Shown in pieces: positions 1-13,672 of a DNA stretch of 64,000 nucleotides. The notes beneath the pieces are model-generated. The model did no database searches. It was given only the letters and a program-made list of their open reading frames with translations, and was not told the origin of the DNA. Source of the stretch: Lepidurus packardi (lineage: Eukaryota; Arthropoda; Branchiopoda; Notostraca; Triopsidae). The position numbers and the translations under genes are program-made. The DNA is taken from the NCBI GenBank assembly GCA_023053545.1, contig JAKZAN010000004.1, forward strand, positions 4,030,001-4,094,000, in the 5' to 3' direction. Each line of letters starts with the position of its first letter. The stretch's first letter is position 1.

Positions 1-73
1 GGTTTAATTGCTTTCGCCTAAGAGAAAGAACGAAAATTGAAAGCCCGGAGTAATTTTTTTTTTCGTTTTTTTA

Positions 74-3000
74 GGGGCAATAAGGAGCATGGCGATACTG
101 GACCATGAGACGAATCCTGAAGTGGAGTTCCGAGTCCAAGTATGGGATAATGGGCACCCTCGCTTAACTTCGCCGAACTTGGCGCTCGTGCGAATCCGCA
201 TTACAGACGTGAACGACTTGCCTCCTGCCTTTACGGAAGCTATCTATAACGCTACTGTGCTGCTCCCCACCTACCCTGGAGTGGCTGTGCTCACTTTATC
301 AGCCTCTGACCCGGATACGGATGCCCATAGCCCGTTGACTTACGGCCTAACTCCTGGGAAAGGAGCCGAGAGCCAATTTGCTGTGAATAAAAACACAGGA
401 GTGCTCACCATGAGCCAGGCGGAAGGCTTAGCTCCGTATTACCACTTGGAAGTGAGCGTTTCCGACGGGCTATACACGGCCGTGGCTTATGTCAATGTCT
501 ACGTCGAACAAGTGGAAGCCTCCGGACTGGCTTTTGCCAAGGATTTTTATGTGGGAGCCGTGGCGGAGAATTCTACCCGGGAAAGTACGATTGCCGTGTT
601 GGATGTGCTCGGTACCGTTCTCAACGAACATGTGACGTTCCGAGTACTCAACCCAGAAGGGCTCTTCAAAGTGGGTCTCACGTCGGGCGTGGTCCAGACG
701 ACGGGAGCCGTTTTCGATCGCGAATCGCGGGACAAGTACACAGTCATTATAGAGGTGAGTTACCCCCACGATTTTTTAGGGTTCCAGAAACGATGAAAGG
801 CGGACTGGAGTTCGACTTGAAACGCTAGATAAAATGTCTTGAAGAGATAACCCATATGCTTTAAGGATGTCTGGTGTTATTTTATTTACCTTTTTGCTTT
901 CGCTTTTTATTGAAACGGGATTAATTAGGTGAATTTTACCTGACAGCTTTACAGAGTTTCAGTAAACTAAATCTTCTTTAGCGTAACGATGACATAATTG
1001 TTTTTTGACAAGACAGAATGAGAGGAATTACTGATGTTTAAATTTTTGGAAATTCAAAAATCAAATTAGTTCAGAAGGAATTTAATTTTAGTGAAATTTA
1101 ATTTTAATGAAAATTAAATAGAAATTTAAAACCAAGTATTCAAAGATGCTGTATTCTGTTAAATTCTAAAAATAAAAAAAAATGGAATTTAACATTTTAT
1201 AAAAAGTCAGGTTTCTGGTAAGGTGTCGATGTTGTGTAAGAAAAAGTCCAGATATTTTATCTTCGTCTTGCCAACATTTAACTGATAATAAGAAGAAATA
1301 GCTGCAAACTTTCTTACACGGCTTGGTATGACGTGGCTTAATTTTGCCAACGCGAAGGCGTTAAAGTCCGCTATTGCCTCAAGAAAACTTGTTTGGAAGG
1401 TTTTTGTGCGGGAAATTAGGAACTTTGAGTGGTCCCTGCCAGGGAACGTGAACGAAAGATAAACAGCTTGCGGAAAAGTTGAAGAACAACTAATTTGCTA
1501 GATTTGTGCTAGATCTTGTTGGTACGTAATGCACTGATTCGATAGTCTTTAGTTGTAACAAATTTCAAACCTTATTACCCTTCCTGAGCGACTGGCTTGT
1601 CCTTCGTTTCAGCTCAGAATTTCACGTCTTTGACGTCTACATGCGTTCATTAAAGTTTGTCTAGAGTGCAGCAAGATGTGACCGTGTATCGCAATTAAAG
1701 CTTATTGTAAACCCCATTGCAGGCTCGCAGTGAACGCGGAGACGGGGAGAAACCCAGGATTGCTCACACGCGTTTGGATGTAACGGTCACTGACGTCAAT
1801 GACAATCGGCCTGTGTTTATTAACTTGCCTTATTATGCTGTCGTCTCCTTGGAAGCCAAACGTGGGGACGTTGTCACCAAGGTAAAAGTTATATCTATGT
1901 CACTTAACAAAAAAAAGGCTTATAAATCGTGAAGTATTTTTTCTCTTAAACTTTCTTTTCCCCATTTCTTTTTCCTTTTTTTCCCTTTCTTTTTTCCTCT
2001 TGCTGTTTTTTCTAAAGAAAAAAAATATATGTTGAGTTGTCTATGGAAAGCTGGTAGAAATAAGACAGAGATGGGCAAAAGGACGTAGAGAAGCTAGACT
2101 CATAACGTTCTATTAGGTGCACGCGGTGGACCGTGATGTGGGCGAGAACGGTGATGTGCGCTATGAGTTATTGAAAGGCCCGGGAGAGTTGTTCCGGGTG
2201 GGACGCAAAACTGGCGAAATCTCCTTGAAGCAGACGCTGGAAGGCCATAATACGGAATACGAGCTGCTCGTGGCGGCTTACGACGGAGGTAAAAACGAGT
2301 AAAAAAATGAGCATAAAAGTGAGAGAAAATGAAAAAAGAAAATAAAGCCGAATAATGCTTCTTTGGTGGGGGTAGTTTTTCGTTTTGAAGGTTTGTTACT
2401 TTCACGGGAAAAGAGACTTAAAGCAATTAAAATCACGCCTTTTGGGGGACGTGTGTAGCTTTTCAAAGGATTTTTGATTTCTATTCCTAATTTTTTTCTC
2501 TTCCAAAATAGGAGTTCCGCCTTGGTCCGCCGAAGCTGCGGTCCGTATTAAAGTGATTGACCGTTCTATGCCTGTCTTTGAAAAGGCGTTTTACGCGGCG
2601 ACCGTGTCTGAAAAAGCGCCGACTTACTCGCCCGTATTAACTGTGCAAGCTTCCAGCCCTATGGATCGGAAACTCATTTATAGTATCGTTACGGGTAACG
2701 ATATGGAAGAGTTCGCATTGGACTTCAACACAGGTAAAAGCCGGGAATTACATTTCAGAAATACTTTATTTTTTTTAATCTGGCGGGATATATATACTTT
2801 TTTTTTCGCATCGTTTTGACATTTCATAACATGATGTTAATTTTCCTGGACAGCCATATAATGGGTGATACTCTAACAGTTATTTTTATTTCCATTTTTT
2901 CTGCTCCATGATTTTGGGTCGGGCAGCTCCAGACAGTAATCCTGGGCCTTGTGAGTACCGCTTCTCTCTCGATTTAACATTGTTGTCCTGTATATCCTTC

Positions 3001-6000
3001 TTTTTTGCATGGCTTTGGTGTGCTTCCTGTTGTGTCAAAAGCAGCTTGGGGAAAATGCGTTGGGGAGTTGGCTTAATTGCGTTACCCGGCATGGCTTTCG
3101 CTTGTTGGGGGAGAGGAGACTGTCTTCAGCTCCAATTTAGAAGTTATTATTAGGCTTTGAATCATGGATTATTCTTTTTTTTTCTGTACAGTAGTGTCGA
3201 GCTTGGATGTTTGGTTTCCGTTTTCTAAAAACGTGTTTCAGATCCAGAAATAATAAGAATTTTATTCCTTTTCTTTCCTTGTTTTTGATGGTGATGTTCT
3301 TGTGGAAAGGTCTCATCTCCGTGGTGGATTCCCTGGATTTCGAAAGCAAATCCCAGTACGAATTGACCTTGAGAGCTACGGATTCGGTGTCAGGTGTTTA
3401 CACACAAGTACCAGTTATGATCGATGTTGAAGACGCTAATGACTGCGCGCCAGTCTTCCCTCAGCATGAATACTATGTCAACATCTCGGAAGCCACACCC
3501 CCGGGCACTCTCTTGATGACCGTCCAGGCCTCTGATGCGGATTCTGGACTCAACAGCCAGATCCAGTACAGTTTGTCGTCTCCGACATCATCCGCAGATG
3601 ATTACTTTTATATAACAGCCCAAGAAGGCTCGTTAATGCTGAGCCGAAGCTTGGACCAGGAAACCAACACTAGGCATCACCTTCTCGTGGTGGCGACCGA
3701 CGCTGGGAACCCTTCCTTGTCCAGTACGGCCCATATTTGGGTCACAGGTAAATGACCAGCCCAGTTAGGCTTCATTTTATAAGAATGATGACGGGTAAAA
3801 AAATATAGCAAGGTTTTTTTTCTGTTTTTGTTTTTTAGTGACGGACGTCAATGATAACCCTCCAAGATTTGACTATCCCACTTATGCTTGTGTGCTCTCC
3901 GAAGACGCCAAGCGGGGGCAGTTTGTTACCATGGTAACGGCCCGGGATCCCGACTTGGTAGATGAAACCAAACTAATCTATTCCATCGCCGGCGGCAATG
4001 AGCAGCAAATGTTTTACATAAATCCGAAAACAGGTAAAAATCGTCTTCGATTTACATCTCTAAGATGTTTGTAATCTTTGGTCATCTAGGAGAACGTAAC
4101 TGCATGTTTTTGTTGATGTTAATAACAGTCGATATTACCGATAATAAAGAAAATATAATTCTATTGTAATATCAAGATGACAAAGTCTAACAAATTATAT
4201 AAAAGTAGTATAGGAAAAATAAGAAAATAGGATGTAATAGAAACCTAAAAATTTTGTTAAATGTGTTCAATTTTTAATCATAGGAATCATTACCTTGGCT
4301 ACGTTGCATCGATTCGGAGAGCAACCGTCATACTCTATGAACATTAGCGTTTCAGACGGTGTGTTCACGAATTATGCGCGACTCCAGGTAGATTTGCTGT
4401 CAACCAATCGCCATAGTCCGCAGTTTCCCAAACCTGTAGTGGAGGCTGAAGTTATGGAAAACCGTCCGTCAGGGACGATTGTGACGCGAGTGACAGCCCA
4501 GGATTTGGACCGAGGCGAATTTGGTCAACTGACATATTCCATTAGTTCTGATTGGGCCTTGGAAAGCTTCCGAATTGACGAATCTACGGGTAAAAAAAAA
4601 GAAATTACAAGATTTTTTTACAAAAATCTTTGACGCTAACTGTATTTCTTTTCTTTTGCTATCTTTCTTTTCAGGGGAAATCCTCACGAGAAAGAGTTTG
4701 GACTGCGAGAAAAGGAGTATCTACGAAATTCCAGTGATGGCCGTGGACGTGGGTGGCAAGACAGGGCATGTTTTGGTCCGTATTCGGATCTTGGATGAAA
4801 ATGATAACGCGCCACAATTTGGACTCCAGGAATATAAAGCGAATATCCATAGTAACCATACTCCGGGAACGGTTGTGGTGAAAACACAAGCCTGGGACTC
4901 TGATTTGAGCGCTGGAAGCAGTTTGGTTTACTCCATGTATGAAAGTAATGGCACTCGTGCTACTGACGTCTTTGACATCAATCCCGTCACTGGGGAAATC
5001 TTTCTAGTCCAGAACGCCTCGGCTTTGGGTAATAAGTTCTTCCTTTTAATTTCGTCCATTTGTTTGTTCTCTAGTGAATTTCCTTGAACTAAGAAGTGTT
5101 TTAGGAAAGTCCATTTCTTGAAGTTAGGTAGTCGGGTCGGATTCTATCAAGTTCCAGATTTTGATTAACTAACGCTGCAGCAGATTGTGTCCAATTTCCT
5201 TGAAGTTAGACTGTCATTTTCGTTGCTTTTTGTCATTTTCGAGACAAGTTGTTTACTTATCTCTTTCCTAAAATTAGCAAGAGAGGAAAGATTTTTAGAG
5301 CCAAGTTACAACGTATTAGTTCTGGTAGTGAGGGATTGTATTTGTTTTCCTCGGGGCAAATTGTTTTAATTTGAATGTTCATTTTATTTTTGAATAGTGA
5401 ATGAAGTGTTCCAGTTCTTCGTTCGAGCAGAGGATCTAGGAGTACCGCCACTGCGAACGGAGGTCCCAGTGGACGTTTTGATTATGGGGCCGTTGGACAA
5501 ACCTCCCGTCTTTGAGCGCCCTAGTTCCAAGTACTTTCTGGCCGAAAACGCACCCTTGGGCACGATTGTGACTCGTGTCCGTGCTCAATGCCCTGACGCT
5601 TTAACGTATAGCATCGTTGCTCCGTCAACTGCTTCCGCGTCATCTAAGCAGGCTGCCGTCTTTGGAGTGGATGAGCAAGGGAGCGTTTTCGTGAATGACC
5701 TGGTCGACCGAGAGACGCAAGACACGTACACGATCACCATCCAAGCAGCCACAGATGCTTCCCCAGCGTTGGTAGCCACCACCCAAGTGGTGGTCCAAAT
5801 CCTCGACGAGAATGATAACGCGCCTGAATTCGAAAGCCTTGTTTATCAGGCGGTGGTGGCCGAAAATGCTGACAAGAAGTCGAGCATTATTCGTGGTAAG
5901 TAATGATTTCCTTTATCTATTTTTCTTTTTATTTGTGAACTAGAAAAAAATCTCATTTTTTTCTTTTCTCTATAGTGGCAGCACAAGATAAGGATCATGG

Positions 6001-9000
6001 CAGTCACGGGGAAGTGCGATACACTCTGGGACCTGAAGCCGGAGCTTTGGCGGATGTTTTCCGCTTAGATCCTTTTACGGGATGGCTGACAACTTTAGTG
6101 ACATTGGATCGCGAGGAGCAAGATCGTTATAGTATCCCAGTGTTGGCGTTAGATAATGGTAGTCCTGTCAAACTCTCGAGCTCTGCGACCGTTGTGATCC
6201 AAGTCAAGGATTACAACGACAACCCGCCTCAGTTTTCCCAAAGCCATTATATCGCAGCAGGTAGAAAAATTACTTCGCCAGTTCTTTTCTTTTGCTTTTT
6301 TCTTTATTTTTAAAAAAAAGTGGGAGGGGGAATATGAAGTGGGGATGGCAGGGAGAAAAATAGATGTATGCTAATGAACTATATTTTCTTTTCTTTTCTC
6401 GTGTGAAATAGTACAAGAAGAAACGTTGCCGGGAACTGTTGTGGTGCAGTTGAGTACGACGGATCGAGATAGTTTGGTAACGTCAGCTTTGGAATATTAT
6501 ATTACGGAAGGGGACGCCCGGGGCCAATTTGGCATCCGTTCCACTGGCGAAATTTATGTTGCTAAAGCATTGGATCGTGAAACGTTAGCGACGTATAATA
6601 TCCAAGTTTTGGCCACCGATGGTGCGTTTCTAGCCACCACTTCTGTCACTATTGATGTTTTGGATAATAACGGTAAGTGCTCTTGCGCTTTTTTTTTATT
6701 TTTACCGATTAACTGTCACGATGTGTTCAAATTTGTATTCCAGATAACCCGCCGTACTGCATGCAGTACCGCTATGAGGAAGCCGTCTCAGAAGCCGCGC
6801 TCCCGGGTACATTTGTCTTGAGCGTTCTGGCTACGGACGCAGATGAAGGGCCCAATGCTATGCTCCGTTACTACTTAACCGGTACTGGCGCCGAATACTT
6901 TAGCCTCAACAACGAGACCGGCAAGTTATATACATCCAAAACGCTGGACAGGGAAGACACCTCCCATTTCGAGTTAACTGCCCATGTTCAAGACCGAGAT
7001 ACAAGCCAGGAGGGCGAATGTAGCTCGCGAGTGCTTCTTACCATTACGGACGTAAATGATAACCCTCCCCTTTTCACCCAAGGCTTTTACCAAGTCTCGG
7101 TGCCCGAGGACGCCGAACTTCGGACGCTGGTGACCAAGATCCATGCGGCTGACGTGGATTTGGGGTTAAACCGTAAAGTCAAGTATTCACTCGCAGCCAA
7201 AAGTCCGTCTGACGAGCTTCACTTTGCCATTCACCCCGAATCTGGCATTGTGACCGTCTCCCACGCCCTGGACCGTGAAACCATTCCTGCCTACAATGTT
7301 ACCGTCACGGCGCAAGATTTGGGTCACCCGTCTTTATCTGCCACCGCCTCGTTGTTCATAACCGTCACGGATGTGAACGACAACCCGCCCGAGTTCTCGC
7401 ATAAATATTACTTTGCGGCCATTTCGGAAAACGCCGTCTTGGGATCGGATGTAACGCGAGTGTACGCGACTTCCTTAGATGTGGGTCTCAACGCGGAAAT
7501 TACCTACTCGATCCTGGGCGGCAACGAGCACCGTAAATTCACCATCCATCCCATCACAGGAGTCATCAGCGTGGCCGAAGCGTTGGACTTCGAGCGCCAA
7601 TCCGACTTTTTCCTCACGATCCAAGCTCTCGATAAAGGCATGCCGCCGCTCTCGAATCATGCTACACTGAATATTTCCGTCTTAGATGCCAATGATAACG
7701 CGCCCATCTTCTCCCAAGCTTCCTACAGCACTGTCGTGCTCGAAAACGCAATCCTGAACGAACCCATCCTAAAGGTCAACGCCGCAGACTTGGATTCCGG
7801 AGAAAACGCCCAAATTGTCTACGCCATAATCCAAGGCGATCGGCATGGTCAATTTCAGATCGATCCCCACGCGGGATTGTTATCCGTGGCAAGTCAATTA
7901 GATCGGGAAATGATTGCCCACTATTCCCTTGCAATTGAAGCCAAAGATCTGGGAAATCCCCCCTTGTCCTCCACCGTCAACGTCAACGTCGAAGTTCTGG
8001 ACGTGAACGATAACCCGCCCACATTTTCGGAAAGGAACTACTCAACAGTCGCCCAGGAAGACAAACCATTAGGTTTTGCCATTTTGAAGTTCCAAGTGTC
8101 GGACATTGACAGTACCGGCAATGCCGGTCCGTACACCTTCGACCTCCGCGCAGGCAACGATGGAAACGCCTTCCGAGTGGATCAGGACGGTACCTTGCGC
8201 ACCGCGACGAAATTTAACCACAAAATTCGGGACAAATACCTACTCCAAGTCCGCGTCTTTGACAATGGCTCGCCCCCGCTCTACTCGGACACTTTCGTCA
8301 CTGTTCAGATCATTGAAGAGTCCCGTTTCCCGCCTGTCATTACGCCCCTCGAAATTACCATCAATTCCTTCTTAGACGAGTTCCCGGGCGGCTTAATTGG
8401 CAAACTACGCGTAACCGATCAAGATCCTTACGATACCTTGATGTATTCTTTAAGTACTCCGTCGTGGGCGACGAAACATCCCGCGTCGGGGACGCTGCTG
8501 GCGCCGTTCTCGGCCGTCACGGCTGCCGTCCAATTTGAAATCGATGTAGACGACGGTACCTTGATCGCCAAACCGGGTTTGGATGTCGGTTCTTACAGCG
8601 TAAACGTCTCCGTCAGCGATGGGAAGTTCACGAGTTTCGCGACCGTCAAAGTCGTCGTTTCTCTCGTGAACCAGGAAGCCATCCAGAACGGAGTGATCAT
8701 CACGCTCAGAGAACTTACCGCCGAGGATTTTGTGTTGAGTTACAAGAAAAGTTTCTTGCGGGCCATTCGCAACATCCTGAACGTTCGCACCAAAGACGTC
8801 CTTATTATCAGTCTCCAGCCCGCCGCGCAGTCGCGTCCCGCTCGCCAGGCTCAGGGCGATAAACCCTGGAAAAACAGTAACAAAGATCCGAACGGCGAAG
8901 GCGTTATGGCCGCCGCTGCGACCAGCCGACCCAATTTGGACGTTCTTTTCGCCGTACAAAAGTCCTTAGCCGGGTTTCATCCTCCGCAAATGGTACGCAA

Positions 9001-12000
9001 GCACATTCTGGACAATTTACGCGAGCTCGAATCCACGCTAGGCAACCGGGTGGTAGGGATCGTCCCAAGTACTTGTCTGCCCAACTATTGCTCCTCCCAA
9101 GGCAAGTGCTACGATAAAGTGGTTTTGGACGATGCTGTCATGATCACGGTTACGACAGACATTACCAGTTTTGTAGCCCCGAGACACGCCTATCAACCGA
9201 CTTGCCAGTGTAAAGACGGTTTTACCGGCCAGCACTGTGACCAGTTAAGTACCCCTTGCGCTCAGCAACCGGCCCCTTGTCCCCCGCCTCAGGTTTGCCA
9301 ATTGGAACCCAATACCAAGAAAGGCTACGTTTGCACCTGCCCTGCGGGGGTGTTTCCTTGCACGAGTCCCAGCACGAACGAAAAGCACCCTTTAACGTGC
9401 CCTGAAGGCACGAGCACTGGATCCGGTACCGGTTGCTATGACCCCAAGCACCCGTGGTCGTTTATGGGCAAATCCTATGCACAGTACACCCTCACGGCGC
9501 CCATTGACAAGCATTTGGTGGTTTCTTTGAAACTAAGGAGTATCCAACCTACAGGGAATTTAATGTTTGCCGCCGGACGCGTCGATTACAGCGTCTTGGA
9601 AGTGGTGAATGGACAGGTGCAATATCGATTTGACTGCGGATCCGGAGAAGGTTTGGTGCGAGTAACAGGCGTCTCGGTTTCTGACGGTAGGTGGCATGAA
9701 ATCCGGGTTGAACGGCATGGGAACACGGCCGAGGTCGTCGTCGATGGACGGGACCGAGCTCAAGGGGCAGCTCCCGGAGTCAACGACGTTTTGAACCTCG
9801 AGTCGAGCGACGTGTACTTTGGCGCTGAGGTCAGGCAGTTACCTGGAGCGCCTGGTTACGACGACATCCGGATGGGCTTTATGGGCTGTTTAGATGATAT
9901 CCGACTGGATCATGTAGCGTTACCGCATCATTTGAGCTCTAGTAGCGGCCCTTTTACAAACCATTTGTTACCCGCTGCGTCTGCGCCGGCAATCCTAAGG
10001 CGCTTCACCAACGTGGAATTTCATTGTCGCGTGCCGCTAGACCGACCAGGCTTGTGTGGCTCGCAGCCGTGTCTGAATGGCGGCACTTGCCACGAGATGC
10101 CAGGCGGAACGTCTTATCAATGCCAATGTCCGCCGCGGTTTATTGGTCAACGATGCGAAATGGACACGGACCCGTGTGCCTCTTCTCCGTGCTTATATAA
10201 CGGCAAGTGTTTCAACCTGCAGAACGACTTCCGGTGCGAATGTCCGCCGCGTTTAAGCGGTAAACGGTGCGAGTATGGGCGATTTTGTAACCCAAATCCT
10301 TGCAGAAACGGAGGTATTTGCGAAGAAGGCACCAGTGGGCCGATTTGCAAGTGTCGAGGCTTCACGGGAGAACTTTGTAACGTAGACGTGAACGAATGTG
10401 AGCCTAATCCGTGCCATAATGGCGGGACGTGTATCAACATGGTCGGCAGTTTCCAATGTCTGTGTGGCGGCAATGCCACGGGAGCTTATTGCACGGACCC
10501 TTTGGTGACGGCGAATATTACCTCGAGCCAAAGTGGTGTTACGTTATTAGAAATCATTTGTATGATCGTAGCGATACTGGCCATTCTTTTCGTGGTCATA
10601 GGCTGGGTCCTGTACCGCAGATATCGTCATAAGCGCAAAAGGCATCGTCGAGCGAATAATCTGGCGCCAGATGGCACTAACGGCAAGGAAATGGTTCCTT
10701 TAAACTCTACTCGAGGGGCGGATCTAGCGGGGTTTAACAGAACTTCCAAAATGAGCAACCTGGAAGCCAGTCAGGTAAGAATTCTTCTTCATTTTTACTT
10801 CCATTCGTTATGTTTGGATAGTACATGTTTTTGTGTTACTTCAACGCGTTTTCTAAACGTAAAAGTACTGCGACACAAAACGATACTGTAGCAGTTGAAC
10901 TGAAACTCAATTTGCATGCAATTCTTTTTTAAAAAATTCGCTAATGACAGTTTTCACATGCGCGGCTTTGTTTTTCTCGCTAAGGTGAAAAGCTTACTTG
11001 GATTTTTCAAATTAAGTAACGCAAAAACGAAAAAAAGTGAAGCTGTTTTGCTACCGTTATTGGTATTAATTTCATTTCTGTCAAGCAATTTTTAAAAAGG
11101 TCATAATATTTTTGCTGCAGTATATCTACGTTCACCATGCCGTAGAAAGCTAAAAAAAATAGCCCTCAAATTGTATGATGTCGCATTACTTTTTAAGTAG
11201 TTGAGCATGCTATAGCAGCGTACAATTACGCCTGCGTTTTAAAAAATGTATAGTTGTTTACTTTTATATCTCCAATTTTCATCATGCCAGGCTTATTTTC
11301 TCAGTGTAATAATTTTCCTTTATGTTTTGCCTGATGCGATTTTAAAGATCCCACCTGCACCCATGCTCCCGCCCCGTCCTGCCTCCTACACGCCCAGCAC
11401 CGAACCCACCTACATCCCATTAAACAACCTGGACACGATTCGAAGCTACGGTTCTGCCGCCGATGATTTGGAAACTTCGCCCATGCTCAGTCACCACAAT
11501 TCACCCGAATATCAGCCCAATTTGCATAGATGCAACCCCCACACCGTGCCGTCGCATCAATACCACCATCGAGAAGCTCTGTCCGAAACAGACAGTTTGC
11601 ACAAGCCAGCCTGGGCTGATATGGGCAATAACCTCAAAGGAGCTTACTACGATACGTCCAAATTAGGTATACTGAGACGTGTTCAGTGTAGAAGAAGTGG
11701 GGTTTTGTTTTATTCCTAAAAATCTCGTTTTCATTGCTTATACCATAGATTTTAAGGGTACTGAACCCCCTGCTTGCAATCTCAAAGTCATGTTAAACGA
11801 CTTGAAGAAAAACAAAGAAACCATGGGACCTAGTATGAAAAACACGTCTTCTCTAGAAGAGTGTGGACGTAAGTTTACTATTATAAAATTTTACTAGTTT
11901 TACTTTTGCTGTCGCAAATCGATTAACCACTAGAGAGAAGGGAAGCTGTAGGGTGATTGGGTAGTTAATTTGTTACCTTTCCGTTAACCCATGGGTTTTT

Positions 12001-13672
12001 TCTTGTCTTTTTCTACCTTCTCTTCTCTCTCTCTCTCTCTTTCCCCATACCCCAACCCTACCCCTTGTTACTCCCGCTGACTGTGAAATTTCGAAGGCGC
12101 TGGGGTATCTGTACTGGACGCAGATGTAGGAGTGACTTTGGCAAGCACATCCTCCTTGTCCACCCCGCCTCCTATTCCTCCTTTGCCCAAGGATTACTTC
12201 GAATTTCAGCGGTTTCTTGACCTCATCGTTCTAACTCAGTCGCAGGGGGGTAAGCCTTTTTGTTTACCCCAAACAAGCCACGCCCATCTTTTATTTCTGA
12301 TCCTAACCTTTCGGTTTTTATTTCTGCCTCGCTTTTCTCTTGCTTGCGTGTTGAATGCGAAAGTGTTGACTGTTGAGTGTCACTTTTTTTGTCATGTTAT
12401 GCAAATCAGAAGACTAATGTATGTTCACTGGTTTGTCTTTGGCATGCAGCACGCACCTCAGGAAGTTCCACAGGTAGAGATGAGTATTTTCAATCTTCAC
12501 TGTTCCCAAGTAGTCTTTCGTAGATACCCTCATAGCAGCAATTCGTCTGATAAGCTAAAGCGAAACAAGAAACGATTGCTAATCGTTTCGAAACTCAATT
12601 TTTGCTTCTGGATTTCTGGTCACTGATGTTTTATGCGGCTTTTGATCTAAAAAGCAAATTTCTTGGCTAGTATTTCCCCGTTTCCTGAGCCTTAACTTGG
12701 AACCCTTTCAGTCTGACAATCCACGCTTAAAAATATCCTCGCCGCTTTTTTGCGTTTAAGAGCACGATCTTCTTTAAACTTAAATAACCTAAACTTGAAC
12801 TCAGTTGTTTATCTTTCTTGCTATGACAGGCTACCATTGGGACTGCTCAGACTGGGCGCATAATAGTCAGAATCCATTGCCCAATATAACCGAAATTCCC
12901 GGTGGCGAAATACCCGATTCCTCCAGCTTTCATAGCAATGAGAGCAACGAGTCCAATGCGCAACAAAATAACGACTTACCAGCAGGTATAATAAAAAATG
13001 GTATTTAGAAACGCAAACTGTTTGGAGTCGTAATTTGTATAAATTACAATGTATTTTGTTTAATTTTGTTTTTAAGGTCGGAAAGTCAATCCAGAGCGTG
13101 ATTTGGACACGTTAGTGGAAGACAGGCGATGCTCGATGGCCGGTATGGGAGGAACTGACTCGGAATATGGAACTGATATAGATGTTTGCTCGCAAGATGA
13201 TGGTTTCTCGGGAAGAAACTTTGCGGATATCTTAGCCAGGACTGGTTTACGGACAGGCGCAGACTTTGGAGCATTAGTGGACCTGGATAACGAGTTAATG
13301 CTACCAGGGAGTGAATTAGGGGAGTCTTTGCCCCCGCCGGGCAACTACGCCCGTCACTTGAACGACTACTTACCACATCATAGCATTGCGAGTGAAACGG
13401 AAGCAGAAGATCCCATCCGAATGGCTGATGAAGACGAAGAAATGGAAGATGATGCTCCATCTTTGAGTATCTCCCTTCCGAGCCAGAAAAGTGCTCGTGT
13501 TGCCTTACGGAACCCTGGAATGGACGAGCAAATTTCCTTATCAATGGGCAGCTATAGAAGCAACGCGAGTTGTAGTGATGTGTCCAATTTGTGTGAGATT
13601 GAAGATTCCGAGTATGAAGATGATCGCAGAGCGAACAAGAGCAAACAAGGTGTTATTCAGACAGCCGTCTAA
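74..13672 (+). CDS. kug: Fat-like giant protocadherin (FAT1-3 / kugelei type), 5' end outside window
   Basis: Spliced exons of an atypical cadherin that in animals controls planar polarity and collective cell movement at the plasma membrane. Exons read: 74-754, 1723-1881, 2117-2288, 2512-2733, 3310-3747, 3839-4033, 4284-4589, 4675-5028, 5398-5895, 5976-6260, 6412-6672, 6744-10774, 11348-11666, 11749-11868, about 12097-12249, perhaps a 24-nt microexon 12450-12473, 12830-12985 and 13077-13672. About 17 cadherin linkers are visible, mostly DxNDNxPxF. Then come an EGF (near 9080-9240), one laminin-G domain (about 9450-9920), four EGFs (10050-10500, the last with a calcium-type DVNEC start), a transmembrane helix (10543-10610) and a basic stop-transfer. 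A single LamG before the EGF block favours FAT1-3/Kug over FAT4/Ds-type Fat. The tail has the conserved GYHWDCSDW box (12830 on) and ends QTAV, a class I PDZ ligand. The N-terminal repeats lie upstream of the window. Confidence 0.93.
755..1722 (+). other. 968-bp intron of the Fat-like gene
   Basis: AT-rich intron with GTGAGT donor and TTGCAG acceptor. It contains short A/T-rich direct repeats around 1080-1200 but no ORF or RNA gene that I can support. Confidence 0.7.
2734..3309 (+). other. 576-bp intron of the Fat-like gene
   Basis: Intron splitting a cadherin repeat after the DFNTG motif; the frame resumes at 3310 with GLISVVDSLDFES. No nested gene is supported, although short open frames exist on both strands. 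Confidence 0.65.

Noticed and set aside
470..769. Long antisense frames under the Fat-like exons
   Set aside because: They are complements of well-conserved cadherin coding sequence and have no start or splice support.
2908..3153. Possible nested gene in a Fat-like intron
   Set aside because: Both strands are open for about 70-80 codons but no motif, promoter or RNA structure is seen.
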